Positions 1-10,542 of a stretch of DNA of 64,000 nt are shown here, in pieces. The first letter of the stretch is position 1; each line of letters starts with the position of its first letter. This DNA comes from Ectocarpus siliculosus (lineage: Eukaryota; Sar; Phaeophyceae; Ectocarpales; Ectocarpaceae). The position numbers were made by a program, and so were the translations under genes. The stretch lies in the NCBI GenBank assembly GCA_000310025.1, contig FN649742.1, forward strand, positions 280,241 through 344,240. The letters are read 5' to 3'. The notes beneath the pieces are model-generated. The model was not told the origin of the DNA. It searched no databases and saw only the letters and a program-made list of their open reading frames with translations.

Positions 1-336
1 TCAGTTCCCTCCTCTTGCACGCAGGGACTTGCCTATCATGCGGCGGAGAGGGACCACAATGAGCATGGGGTGACTGTTGAACAACGTCATGTAGGGGGGC
101 ATCAGAATGATTTCACGACCACAGCGTAGTTACAACTGTACCAGCTGAGCGCAAGAGGGGCTTTGAAAAGCATACCAGTAGCCTAGCCCTACAGCGAAAC
201 GCTTCGAGTGACGTTCCGTCAAATCCACAGTGAAGGTTGCTCTGCCCCCTTGTGGACAACAAACACCAACCATCACGAGTGAGTGAAGCTCAACCGTAGT
301 ATGTGCACCCCAGGTTGTAAAGCTATCCTACTTCTA

Positions 337-3262
337 CTATGTACACAGCCGGAGGCACCAACCATGGAGATCGTTCGAGCTACCTGACGAAATTTCATCC
401 ACACCATGCGATGGGGGCCGATAATTACCACCTACCCTGTGCACCACGTCCTTGTACCACTGCTCCACGTCCGACCTCTCCCTCTCCAGCTGTGACGCCA
501 ACGCCTCCAACCGTTTCATAACCTCGGGAGACCTCTCGGCAGCAGATGTCGGCCTTACTAATGGCGAGTTAGCAAAGGAATAACCCTTGGCTGTAACTCC
601 ACCACCGACAAACGCATTCCCAGTCCCGTGATGTTTCCCGCCATTGGCCGATCTGGACCCTCCGTCATCGACTTGGTGGGCGCTAGCCTGCCGTCTTGAC
701 GACTCCAAAACCTCTGCGTCATCCTCAGCGAAGAAACCACCTACAGCTGTGGGTTCTACAAGCCTCTGGCGACCATAGTCTTCCCCGTCATCGACATCCC
801 GAAATCTATACGCCTCGGCAGTGTTACCAACCCTGGCTCGACGGGGGCTCGTAGGCAAACTTGGCGTGCCACCATGGTGTCCGTCTTCGCCTTGCATAGC
901 GCTGAACCCAATACGCTCGTACAGTGCCGTAAGAGACGGGACGGGATCTCCGCCAGTACGACCAACGCAATACGCCTCTTTCACAGCGGCGCGAATGTCG
1001 ATCCCGTCGTCTTCCAATGCTGGGTTCCGCCGGGGGGTAGCGTAGCTGTCTCTGATGCTTTGTTTTCGCTGGAGTTCGCCTAGTGCTCTCGGTACAGGTT
1101 GCCCCGCTGTTGGCGTTAGGGATGAGGACGTCCCTGCTGCTACGAGCTCTTGGTTGACATTGAGGATCGAATCCAGGTACCGGCTAATTCGAATCGTGGT
1201 ACTTTTGGCTCTATGGTGCTTTAGTTCGGCGGACTGGCGAGAGGCACGCTCGTCGTCTAGTGTGCGCTGGAGCTTCTGCAAGTGTTCACAGCGCAGAAGA
1301 CGAAAAAAATGCAGGGAGGAATTGACTGATTGCGTTTCGCAAGGAAACACGCTACGTCGCGAAGTGTCACCTTGTCGCACCGGCGCACGCTCTCCGCGCT
1401 AGGTACTGCTGTGCAACCATCGGATCTTGACGCTTTTTTTCTTCTCAGCTGGCAACCAACGTCAGCTGCGCAATGTCCTCACCTCCAGTCTTCTGGCCAA
1501 ACTGGTCAGCTGAGAATCTGCCGCGGCTGTTTCCCGACGGGCGGTTTTCCGTGCTCGCGAGCATCGGTCTTTCCTAGCCTGGGCCTGCAAGCGTGGGCAA
1601 GAAAGCACTCAATGTCAAGACGTCAAGTTCATGATCCACAGTTGAATACTCAGAAACTTGATTGGACTGCAAAGATAGACACTCGTTCTCTGGGTGATAG
1701 GTCTACGACCAAAGAAAAAGAGGAATGGTCCCTATGTAGTCGTGTGTTCATAGTGATATTGGGTTGCTCACCTGGACCAAGAACATGAGCTGAAACGCGC
1801 GGCTGGTGCTTATTTCCTTTTCAAGACGATCGTAGCTTGGTAAGGTATGATAGCTGCCTGTTTTCTACTCCACGTCATCACCGTTCAACTCACCCACTGC
1901 TGTGCGGTTTCGACGCCAAAGCTACATAGGGTATTCTAGTCCCATGTATCCTGGGCGCCAATCTTCACCCTTGCGTAAATAGTCACAACCATAAATACGG
2001 CATTGTAAGTAATTGCGTGACGACCACATTGGGGGTGGACCGTACGTAGTTTTTAGTACCAGTATCGGGTAAGTCTACAAGTAAACAGTGCGGTTTCGTG
2101 TTTTTGGTGCTTACCACGAAACCCATCTCACAATTTTTTCGCATTCCTTGACCCGCCTCTCCAAAATAGAAGCCTTAGCTTCCGCTGCTAACTGTGCCAC
2201 ATGTGAGTCTTGTCTACGATCGCGTGCGGTTTCACATGTTTTTTGGAGCTCCCGCTTCAACTCCTGAGATTTTTGAAGTGTTGGGAAAAAATGGCACAAC
2301 GTGAGCAACAATTCACCAGGGATGAATGTGCGTTTCGTGGAATGCGGAAACTGCACAGGCAGGTTGTGTACATGTGAAGTATGTTTGCTTCGTCAGCACC
2401 AGCATGTAGAGGAGCATCATATGGTTTTTCGGTGCACGCTTGGTTTGCATGATGACATGGACCACATACATACATGCACTCGGCACTCCTTGTATTCTCG
2501 TCTCATCTCATCATGTCCAGTATTACTGAGAAAGATTTTTCATCTGGAAGCCCATGAGTACATGCCTTCGCCACGTACACTACGTCCATATCGTAGCAAA
2601 GATTGGCTGTTGTAGTTTGCTTCCGAAGTCTCCGTTTTGCACCCCGTTCTTCGACCCACTCGCCTCGGTCTCCTCTAGACGGTTGTCAACCAGTCTCTTC
2701 TCGGCGAGAAGTCGTTCGTATGACAGACGAGACGCTGCACTTTCCTCCTGGATTGTGAGGTTCTGTAGCTCCTGCGCATGCTTGAAATCTTCTCGGCGCT
2801 GCATCAACTCGCTCTTGCATGTTTGCACTTCTTCGACAGACTGCGTACGCTCGTTCTGGTACCGTGAGGCAGCGACGACGGCATGTCCACATGTATGTGA
2901 GCACAACTTGTACTTTTTTCGCTCTCTTCGTCGGCGTTCGTTCGTCATGATACACATTCCACAATTTTCGCGGCCACAAGCTTGCAACCTACCATAGTCC
3001 AAAGGACATCTGCCATATCACAGTCACAACGCCCACATACTCTTTATACTTTGGTCTCCCTACAGCACACAGCCTCTGTTGGATCTATATTGGTTGCACT
3101 AGCTGGTAAGATCTTTGTAGTCTATGTACCTGATTCAGCAGAACATACCGGTCCACTTCTTCAGTAGAGACCGCCAGTTACACTCACCTCCAGGCGCCTA
3201 ACTTTGTCCTGGAGACCTCTTAGTGCCGCAAGAACAGCCCTACTGCTTTGAAGCTCGTCCAT
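337..3262 (-). CDS. CEP57: CEP57-like centrosomal coiled-coil protein
   Basis: I read four exons: 3262-3188, 2855 to about 2650, 2263-2132, and 1275-337 with the stop at 337-339. The first exon encodes MDELQSSRAVLAALRGLQDK followed by VRRLE, and the next continues NERTQSVEEV. This matches the start of the CEP57/translokin domain, where human CEP57 has an ALKxLQDKIRRLELERxQAE pattern. Splice phases are zero at each junction I could place (donors GTGAGT at 3187 and GTGAGA at 2131; acceptors before 2855, 2263 and 1275); the donor of exon 2 is uncertain. The rest is Glu/Arg/Lys-rich coiled coil, then a long polar, probably disordered C-terminus ending in a short coiled coil around ERERSDVEQW. CEP57 proteins sit at the centrosome or basal body and bind microtubules. 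An in-frame TAA lies just upstream of the chosen ATG, which supports the start. The family call rests on the N-terminal segment; the C-terminal half looks lineage-specific. Confidence 0.68.
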
Positions 3263-3739
3263 ATCCGGTGGTGTTTACTGCAACCAACACACACGGGGTT
3301 CCGGAAGCCGCAGGCGAGAAACACATGAGGTATCACAGCAGTTACGCCGCGTCGAACGAACGCCATCTCTTCATTTGGAAACCCCGGAAGAGACTGTAGT
3401 TTCACCGCACACCCGACACACCAACCTGCCTGCCTCCGCCTGCTTGCCTGCTGGCGCCCATCTCCCTTGCCCCTTCTCTATTTTTCTGCCCTTCTGCTCC
3501 AGTCTTGTGAATTGCTCTACGACGCAGCGGCTCTGGTGAGTGCATGTCACACGAAAGGACGAAAGCGATGCAGGTTTCGGCACACGTGAAGAGGTTAGAT
3601 ATTCCACCTCCCTCCGGTATGCTTCTTGTCCCGTCTTACAAACCGATCCTTGCGCACTCGCTGGCCGGCTGCTGAAACGTGGCACAACAGATAGCCCTCC
3701 TGCAACGAGAAGAAGGGTTGAGAGGAAGGCGGGAGATCG
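3263..3739. promoter_or_regulatory. Divergent intergenic region between CEP57-like and roadblock genes
   Basis: About 477 bases separate the two start codons on opposite strands. The region must hold the promoters and 5' leaders of both genes. A TTGCAG acceptor-like site lies directly before the CEP57-like leader (near 3277), so a 5'-UTR intron is possible. I see no clear TATA element. Confidence 0.5.
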
Positions 3740-4036
3740 ATGTCGTCCGAGGTGGAGGAAACTCTCAAACGAATCCAGTCACACCGGGGGGTTAAGGGCG
3801 TGCTGATCTTGAACAACGATGGGATCCCGATTCGATCCAACCTCAGCCAAGAGGACACCGACACGTACTCGGCCTTGATCAGCCAGCTGAGCTTCAAGGC
3901 AAATGGTATAGTACGGACGCTGGACGAGGCAGACAGCCTTACTTTTTTGCGACTGCGGAGCACAAAGCACGAGATTATGGTGGCGCCAGACAAGGACTAC
4001 ATCTTGATCGTCATCCAGAACCCCCACTCGAAGTAG
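3740..4036 (+). CDS. DYNLRB: Dynein light chain roadblock/LC7 type
   Basis: This is a single-exon ORF of 98 residues, close to the 96 of animal DYNLRB1. It starts [20 protein letters not shown], continues [15 protein letters not shown], and ends with the [10 protein letters not shown] strand typical of the roadblock/LC7 fold (alpha-beta-beta-alpha-beta). The N-terminal EVEETLKRI helix, the [17 protein letters not shown] strand-turn and the [10 protein letters not shown] helix follow the family order. Roadblock light chains form homodimers that bind dynein intermediate chains in cytoplasmic dynein and, through paralogues, axonemal or intraflagellar-transport dynein. The start codon follows a purine-rich leader and is the only one giving a complete domain. 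No intron interrupts the CDS, which is unusual beside its multi-exon neighbours. It is divergent from the CEP57-like gene, another microtubule component. Confidence 0.93.
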   Translation: MSSEVEETLKRIQSHRGVKGVLILNNDGIPIRSNLSQEDTDTYSALISQLSFKANGIVRTLDEADSLTFLRLRSTKHEIMVAPDKDYILIVIQNPHSK

Positions 4037-5417
4037 CTGGTGATGCTGTTCTCTTGCTCTTGCCCTCTTAGCAGCCCAGGGTCGAAGCAGTTTGACGAAT
4101 GGGTGGTGGGGACGACTCTCTCTGTCTGGAAGGAGAAGGCCCTATTGTGCGTGGGGTTCAGTTGTTCTTGTCGTTGCCGTAGAATAGGTCGGTTGTATAC
4201 ACCAGTTTCGAGTTGTTCTACAGTCAGGATTGCAACAATATGTTTGTACAAGTAAAATGGTGTGGTGTGTCCTCGTGAGTGAATTTGTGTGTGTTCTCGC
4301 GTCAGGGATTCAAGGACGCACCGCCGAAGAAATGGTGGGGAATTCCTCCTGCATGGCCCCGGTTGGTGCATGGATGTAAGCTGACACCCAGAATAGATGG
4401 GACGAAATAGCCATTAAGAAAGGCTGCACATGCTGTGGTTGTAGCATTCCAACCCGGGGCTTCGGCTGTTTCAATGAGCGTGTCTGAGCAAAATCGGACG
4501 TGTTTATCCGAGGCTCGTCTACTCATGCAGCGGCGTGGAGCCTAGAAATGCGTTTTGCCCTGTGCCTATCATCATTTCTCCCACACACCTCCACGCTGTC
4601 CACACGTTGTTGGTTTTGAAGTTTGGCAAATTTTTCACATCGTTGCCCCGAGGCGTTAAAAGTCGCCACGCCGTCTCTTCTTGCACGATCAATCGTTTCG
4701 CGTTCTTTCTAGATAGATAGGTGTACGAGCTTTGGAAGAAAGCGTTCACTGCTCTGGTAGTGCTGTTGGCCACACACAGCGCGGACAAGCATCATTGGCT
4801 CCCGCAGGGGGAAAAAACGTTGTACCCTCGTTGTGGTCCACCTCCAACTCTTCTAGACAGATGCGCACATTGCTGATCGGCCCGTGTTTGCTTGTAGCGG
4901 TCAACATCATAACGCCCGTGTGTGCTCCGCATTGTTCTCTTTTGTGTGTTTCTCAGAGGTCAAACAGAATAGCTGGACACACAGGTCCGCGCAGAAAAGT
5001 ACACGATATGTATGGTATCCTTTCTTGCCATCGGTCCATTATCTCGGCGTTCAACACCCTCAACCTCGGGCAAAAACACCACTGCTGCCACCTAGCCAGA
5101 ACGAATTGTTTTTGCCTCATGAAAGAACGACGTTCAGGACACCCCTCCTCATGTCTCAAGCCCCCGTACAACAACCGGAGGCGGCAAGATTCGGTGTGAC
5201 CTATTACACCAGCATGGAGACACACAAGCTGTCGTAGGCACGACCTGCAGCATCCAACAAGAGAAAACTCGACCGTGACTTGACGAATGAACGATATCAC
5301 ACGAACCAACCTAGAAAGCAAGCACCTCGCGGCACAAATGAGGTCCAACGGGGAAATCTTCTCGGAGCCACAGAGCCATTGCTTCACTCTACTGATGGTG
5401 CAACCACAACACCCCCC
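4037..5417. other. No gene recognised (3' flank of roadblock gene)
   Basis: This 1.4 kb stretch holds the 3' UTR of the roadblock gene. I found no exon with both a convincing splice context and a recognisable protein. The short ORFs here are compositionally random. Confidence 0.5.
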
Positions 5418-5567
5418 TCACGGCTTCCGATACGGCACAGCAATCTCATCCCCGTCTTCCCGAACCTCTACCGTCACTGGCAGTCTTGATTCCAGGATCC
5501 GGCTTTCTATGTCGGTCAGAGACTGTCGCACCATGCTTTCGACCAAGAGCAGCTGATCGTTGGTCCA
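5418..5567 (-). CDS. Orphan terminal exon, unrecognised
   Basis: On the minus strand a good acceptor (TCTCGATTTCGCAG) is followed by a 150-base open stretch that ends in TGA. It encodes WTNDQLLLVESMVRQSLTDI, then ESRILESRLPVTVEVREDGD and a short tail ending PYRKP. The residue pattern (amphipathic helix, then an acidic beta-like segment) looks like real coding sequence. It lies downstream of the membrane-protein exon at 6110-5820, but the phases of the donors I tried there do not join it cleanly, and that exon has its own stop. It may be the last exon of an alternative transcript or of a small separate gene. I do not recognise the family. Confidence 0.35.
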   Translation of the reverse strand, partial: WTNDQLLLVESMVRQSLTDIESRILESRLPVTVEVREDGDEIAVPYRKP

Positions 5568-5819
5568 CTGCGAAATCGAGACAGACAGGACAGGACAGAT
5601 GACGGGTCAACGACAAAACGAGCCGCAGCGTTAGCAACACAGCAGTAGGACCACCACACACTTCTGCGTTAAAAACCAAACATCATGCGTAAATTTTACG
5701 TAGGCGAGAAAAGCGTTTCAACAGAGCCCCGAAAAATGCACTTCGTCACGGTTGCTCACAGATGTGGAACCTGTCGCAAGTGTCGACGGTGCGTCCTGCA
5801 AAGCACGCGACGAAGTGTT

Positions 5820-7810
5820 TTAGTATTTCTTCCTGCGCTGCCGGGTCTCTTTCTTGGCAATCTTGATATTCTCACACTTTTGTCCTGGCACATAAAACTG
5901 CGAGGGTTTACTCAAATAGAGAGCGTATAACCTATAGGAGGGCATCAGCATCACTGCAATTCCTACCGTCATGAGGAACCGGATGCCCATGATCTGGAGC
6001 GGCAGCGGGAGATTCACGATGAACGTGAGGCGGTGGTAGTTCTTCCACAACACACCGCTCGTCAGCACGCGTACGATCAGCACGTGCAGCAGGGGGCTGA
6101 GAAGCCACAACTGATGTCAAACGGAGCAACGTCAGCAGTGGCACGGATAGTCGTGGGAAGGAAAACATTGTTCGTTTGGGGATAACATGCCAGTAACATG
6201 CAGCAGAGCAGTAATAAAACAGGGTGACGCCATCGCTCTTCGGATCTAATCGATCCAACCAATCGGTGAATAACAAAACACATAGCCACAGTGGAGATTT
6301 GTTTGAGCGGTGTTATGGCCTGGTCATCTCTACATGATGCGGGAAAAAAGGGTCAAAAACACGCTGCAACAATAATTCCCACTACGACAGCCCTCACCAC
6401 CATGGTCGCGAGAACGCCAATCGCTACTCGTGTTGCTCTCGAATTGTTGAGTATCGCCGAAACGGCTTTCCCTGCGCCACCGCCGTACGCCTCGTACAGC
6501 GCATAGTCGATGGGACCCTGAATTGAGTTGCGACACAATCGCGTGTTCCACGACGGGAGAGCGGGATCTGTGAGTTTACGAACACCCAACCACACGCAGA
6601 GATATCTATGCAAATAAAATCACACACACAACAATAAGCACAAATAAAACATAACGAAAACAGGAAAGGGATATATAGTGATCTTGCCGGTGGTTCTCGC
6701 CGAGTTTAACAAAACACTGCTTCGGTTCTTGAGAGCAGCAGTTTCCTGTTCATGGCGCAACATACTAGCGCTGTCAAGCATGAAGTGCCGAACATGAGGG
6801 CTGACCTTACTACAGCTAGAGCAGCCCGAATCCCATTCATGGACATAGTTTAGCGACATAGAAACTCTTTGAAACGGACACTGGGCACGAAAGCGAACCT
6901 GGCACGTGGGGCAGTTCTTCCATTTGGCGGCCTCCTTTCTTCTCTCCGAGTTCAGCGCCGAGAAACTAATCCACTTTTGCGTGCCTTTGCATTTGCAAGG
7001 TGCCACCACCTGGGGTCACAAACGTGACACTTGCCGTTTTAGACGGCTGCAAACAATGTCACATGAGGTGCATTCTCTACTACAGTTTGCAAAAGGCAGC
7101 ACGTCTAGAGAGAATTATCTGCCAGGGGGACGCACTTGGTGTTTGCCTGCGTCTTCCGCTTCTCTATAAGCTTCCGACGAAGGTAACTTTTTCGTGTTTG
7201 CGTGCACGCTGGTTTTGCAACATTAAACTTTTGCGCAAGAGCTGGTTCGATTAGGAGTTGTCAAACTATCGCACCACCTGAAAATGTTCGACCGAGATAT
7301 CGAAGGAGAGACCAAAACCCTTCCATCTTGGCGAAAAGAGTCGAAATCTCGTGGATAAAAATATTAGGAAAAACAAATACACACACAGAAAGAATATGTA
7401 ATTGGGGGTCAGTCTGCACCTTTCGGCATATGTTTGCCACAACATGCAGGGGCAGGGTTACACAGCAGGAGGAAGGCGATGAAAAATCTTAGGTAAGTTG
7501 ACAACACTCGAGCCATCGTCCGCACGCCACGCACAAGCAGTTAGCAGTTAGTTGTGCAAGCATCTGCTGCGGTAAGACGTGGCGTGACATACATTGCTTC
7601 GAGCCGACCCTAACCCTTGCTCCGAGGATCACCTCACTCACCGCTTGTACATGACCAACCGTACGGCACTACGGGGAAGAATTCGCAAATACTCGCCTTC
7701 TTGCCAACCTCTGCTTCCACATACATCCGGCAGTCCATGCGTCGCTCCTCCGTGCTGACCGCGCAGAGAAGCCCTCGGGGCGACGGTACAATCTCCCTCA
7801 GTTTGTAGCC
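5820..7810 (-). CDS. Atypical RING-CH-like multi-pass membrane protein (partial model)
   Basis: Four exons are supported: 7810-7642 (GYKLREIV to WSCTS, donor GTGAGTG), 7009-6899 (VVAPCKCKGTQKWISFSALN to KNCPTCQ), 6517 to about 6353 (GPIDYALYEAYGG then a hydrophobic helix) and 6110-5820 (two or three hydrophobic helices, then a basic tail ending QRRKKY). The 7009 exon resembles the second half of a RINGv/RING-CH zinc finger as in MARCH and Doa10 ubiquitin ligases: C-x-C, G-T-Q-K-W, then C-x2-C. The expected H-x2-C pair after the Trp is replaced by S-x2-A. The exon with the first C-x2-C pair was not found and should lie between 7010 and 7641. RING-CH proteins of this form are usually membrane-anchored E3 ligases, and the downstream helices fit. 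The 5' end is unresolved; a possible exon at about 8086-7970 lies upstream. Function as a ligase is uncertain given the lost residues. Confidence 0.45.
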
Positions 7811-8754
7811 CTGGGACGAAAGAACACGGAACTATACTCTTTCAGCGGTGCTTTAGAAAGGCGCGCAAAGGTTAAGGTTTGTATATCAACTGAATTAAGG
7901 ATTCCCCAGGCCGGCGAACGTGTACATCCACACGGGGACAAACACACAGCAGTGTTGTACAGACAGGTACACCTCTTCTGCGGTCCTGCGGCGCCACGCC
8001 GGTCCGCCCCCGCAGACCAGGACATTTTGTGTTCCAGGCCGCGGAGACGAACGTGTTTCATTGGTGGGTAAGCCATCGATATTCATCTTGGTTTAAACAT
8101 TGAAACACACCATTGGCAGCGCTCTTCACTGGACCGGCGGGTGTACACCAGGACTGGGGACTTGCTTGCGTCCACCAGATCAATAGCTTTTGGGGTTGTG
8201 GTTGGAGGTATGCATATCATATGTAGACACGAAAGAAAAACACACTACTCTGTATAAATAGGAGGTTTCCAGCCCTGAGGCTACTGCACAATTGGACATG
8301 GGTTAGTCGATCCTAAGAGATAGGAGAACACCACGGCGCTAGGCCTAACTACAGTAGGCCTAACCCGGCCCTCAATCCTAACCCTAACCCACACCCCGAG
8401 CTTGGTTGGTGTGCATAGGTCGCTGTACCGAGCTACTACAAGGTGACTACTCCCTCGATGTCAACAAACACGAAACAGAGTAGAGTCTAATAGAGCGGGT
8501 GGGAGGTGACAGCATAGATGATGGATGCAGCCACCGAGAAAATCGCGGGGACAGAAAACGGGGGCTCTTACTTCTTCTCTACATGACTCTACGACAACGT
8601 TCCACCGTTATGATGTGGCTGCTGCTGTAGTAGCATCGCTGCCCATGCGAAGTAACTGCTGTGCCACGAGGCGCATGCTGTAAACTCGGCAAACATGTCG
8701 TGTGTGATTTCATTCGCCTGTTTGGCCCCCAAGATCAACCGTGTAGAGTGTCGT

Positions 8755-9310
8755 TCATGAGTGTACCTTTTCTGCCAGAGGGTTTGAGATCAAAGCCGTG
8801 CGCGTCTGGTACATGCACAGCTGATGCATCATCCACTCCACGGCTTTCTCGTCGTATAGCACAGGTTCGACCTCCTCCTCTTCTTGCTCCTCATCCTCCT
8901 CTCCGCCGGTCATCGTCTCCTCGTCCTCGTCCTCCTCCTCTTGGCTTTCCTCGTCCTTCTCCCCTGCCGTCTGGCGCATCGACCGTCCTCCCCTCAGCGC
9001 GGCGGCAATCTTCACTCCCAAGGACCGCTGTACTCCACCTCGCAATGGTGTCGTCGTCGTTGTCGTCGTCACTTCCTTCTTCTCACACGGGGCAAGCTCT
9101 GCAGCTACCGCAGCAGCAGCAGCAGCCTCGGCTGCCGCACCTCCTCTCCGATGTGCCCATCCTGCCGCCCCACGCCTCGTGTGCTGCACATGACGAGATT
9201 GAAATGGAGCCACTGCCTCAATGCTACCACGACCAGCTAGCAGGGTGCCCAATACGAGGACGAACGTCGAAGTTTCCACGGGTCGTGGTCGTGCCATGGA
9301 TGACATGATA
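8755..9310 (-). CDS. Acidic protein with signal-peptide-like N-terminus, partial
   Basis: The minus strand carries an open frame with a plausible start near 9310 (MSSMARPRPVETSTFVLVLG), a hydrophobic core and then EAVAPF, which could be a signal-peptide cleavage site resembling the plastid ASAFAP motif. It continues through an Ala-rich stretch, seven threonines, two LRGG repeats and a long Glu/Asp run, and reaches a possible donor (AAAAG|GTACAC near 8768). No conserved domain is recognised. The frame may extend further upstream to 9465 through a poly-Pro tract, but that looks like leader sequence. It could be the first exon of the membrane-protein gene to its left, or a separate gene. Compositional bias makes a chance ORF possible. 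Confidence 0.3.
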
Positions 9311-9395
9311 TCGCTGGGACGACACGTGTGCTGCAGGCCGTGTGCGGTGCGGCTGCTGCCGCTTCGGGGGCCCGCGCATGAGATTGCGCTACTGT

Positions 9396-9418
9396 TCAGG
9401 GGGGGTGGGGGGGGGGGC
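9396..9418 (+). repeat. G-tract
   Basis: A run of almost pure G on the plus strand, interrupted by a single T and preceded by GTTCA. It is a plausible G-quadruplex former just upstream of the acidic ORF's start on the other strand. Confidence 0.6.
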
Positions 9419-9465
9419 TTCACGTTTTGGGTTGTTTTGCGACGAACCTGGAACAACGAAGCCAC

Positions 9466-10542
9466 GAAGCGACGAATTTCTGTCGAATGGTGTGAACGGG
9501 GTGGGTGTGGCGTGTTCCTGCGTGCGTGGCGATGCGTACGGTAGATAACAGCAGTTATGTGAGCTTGTCGCCAAGGGTCGTCGCGTGTCTGTTACATATG
9601 TAGTCTCTTTCCCACTCACTGTCTCAAAATGCTCATGATTTTATTGCTCGTCGTCTCTCGAAATACCGCGAAGGCTAAAAGATACTCCTACATAGTCAGT
9701 CGTTGTTCAGCGTCTCCTGCCCCCCTTTTCCTAAAAACCAAGCACCCTCAACAACCGTAGATTTCCCCCCCCTCTGTCTGTCGTTGATCGAGGGAATTAC
9801 TCCACCCCCCAACCCCGGTCAACCTTGATATATATGCAGATAACACCGTATCAGGTGGCCATTGTCCTATCCAATACTACTACTATTATCGCCTCCCATG
9901 AGGATGATCATGTTTGCGCTCGCGGGTGGGCAGCGACGAGAAAGACGAAAAGTACTCAGAGCATCGTCAAGTATCGAATTGCCAGATTTTAAAGCAGCAG
10001 CTAGCTGTTCACTCGGGAAAGACAGCACGAAAACATTAAGAAGCCAGTCTCGTACAGGCAGGCCACGCACCTACTTTGATTTGTCGTTCTGCGGTACGGT
10101 ACCATCGTTGCAGGACTTCAAAGCGGACACAGACACGGTTCAGCAGCTTTACCAGTCGCAAAGCCACAGGTTTGTTGTTCATCCGAGTGGTAATCACTTG
10201 CGTTGACCAGAATACATATCGGCTACACGTACACGTGCCAGCAACACACCTCAGCTCCTAGAGATACTCGACAAACACATCGAACGGGTCATGGGTCTAC
10301 ACATGATGAGGCACCGGATAGCTGGCCCAACTTACGCATACGTTGACGTCAAGATCCCACATTCATTCATATAGGCTATTCGACGTCTATCTGCGGGAAA
10401 AAGCGAATTCTGCTGCTGTCACGCAAAAAATTCAACCGCATATGTCTAATATAACAATATAACCCTTCCACACTCACACACTCGGGTTGAACAGAACTCA
10501 TACAGCAACAACAAGGAGCAAAAGATTCAGGGCTGTCATATT
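9466..10542. other. No gene recognised
   Basis: This is intergenic sequence between the acidic ORF and the last exon of histidyl-tRNA synthetase. I see no exon with good splice sites or a recognisable protein. Part of it should be the 3' UTR of the synthetase. Confidence 0.5.

Noticed and set aside
8377-8390. CCTAACCCTAACCC, telomere-like repeat
   Set aside because: Only two tandem units plus degenerate neighbours; too short to be a telomere or clear interstitial telomeric tract.
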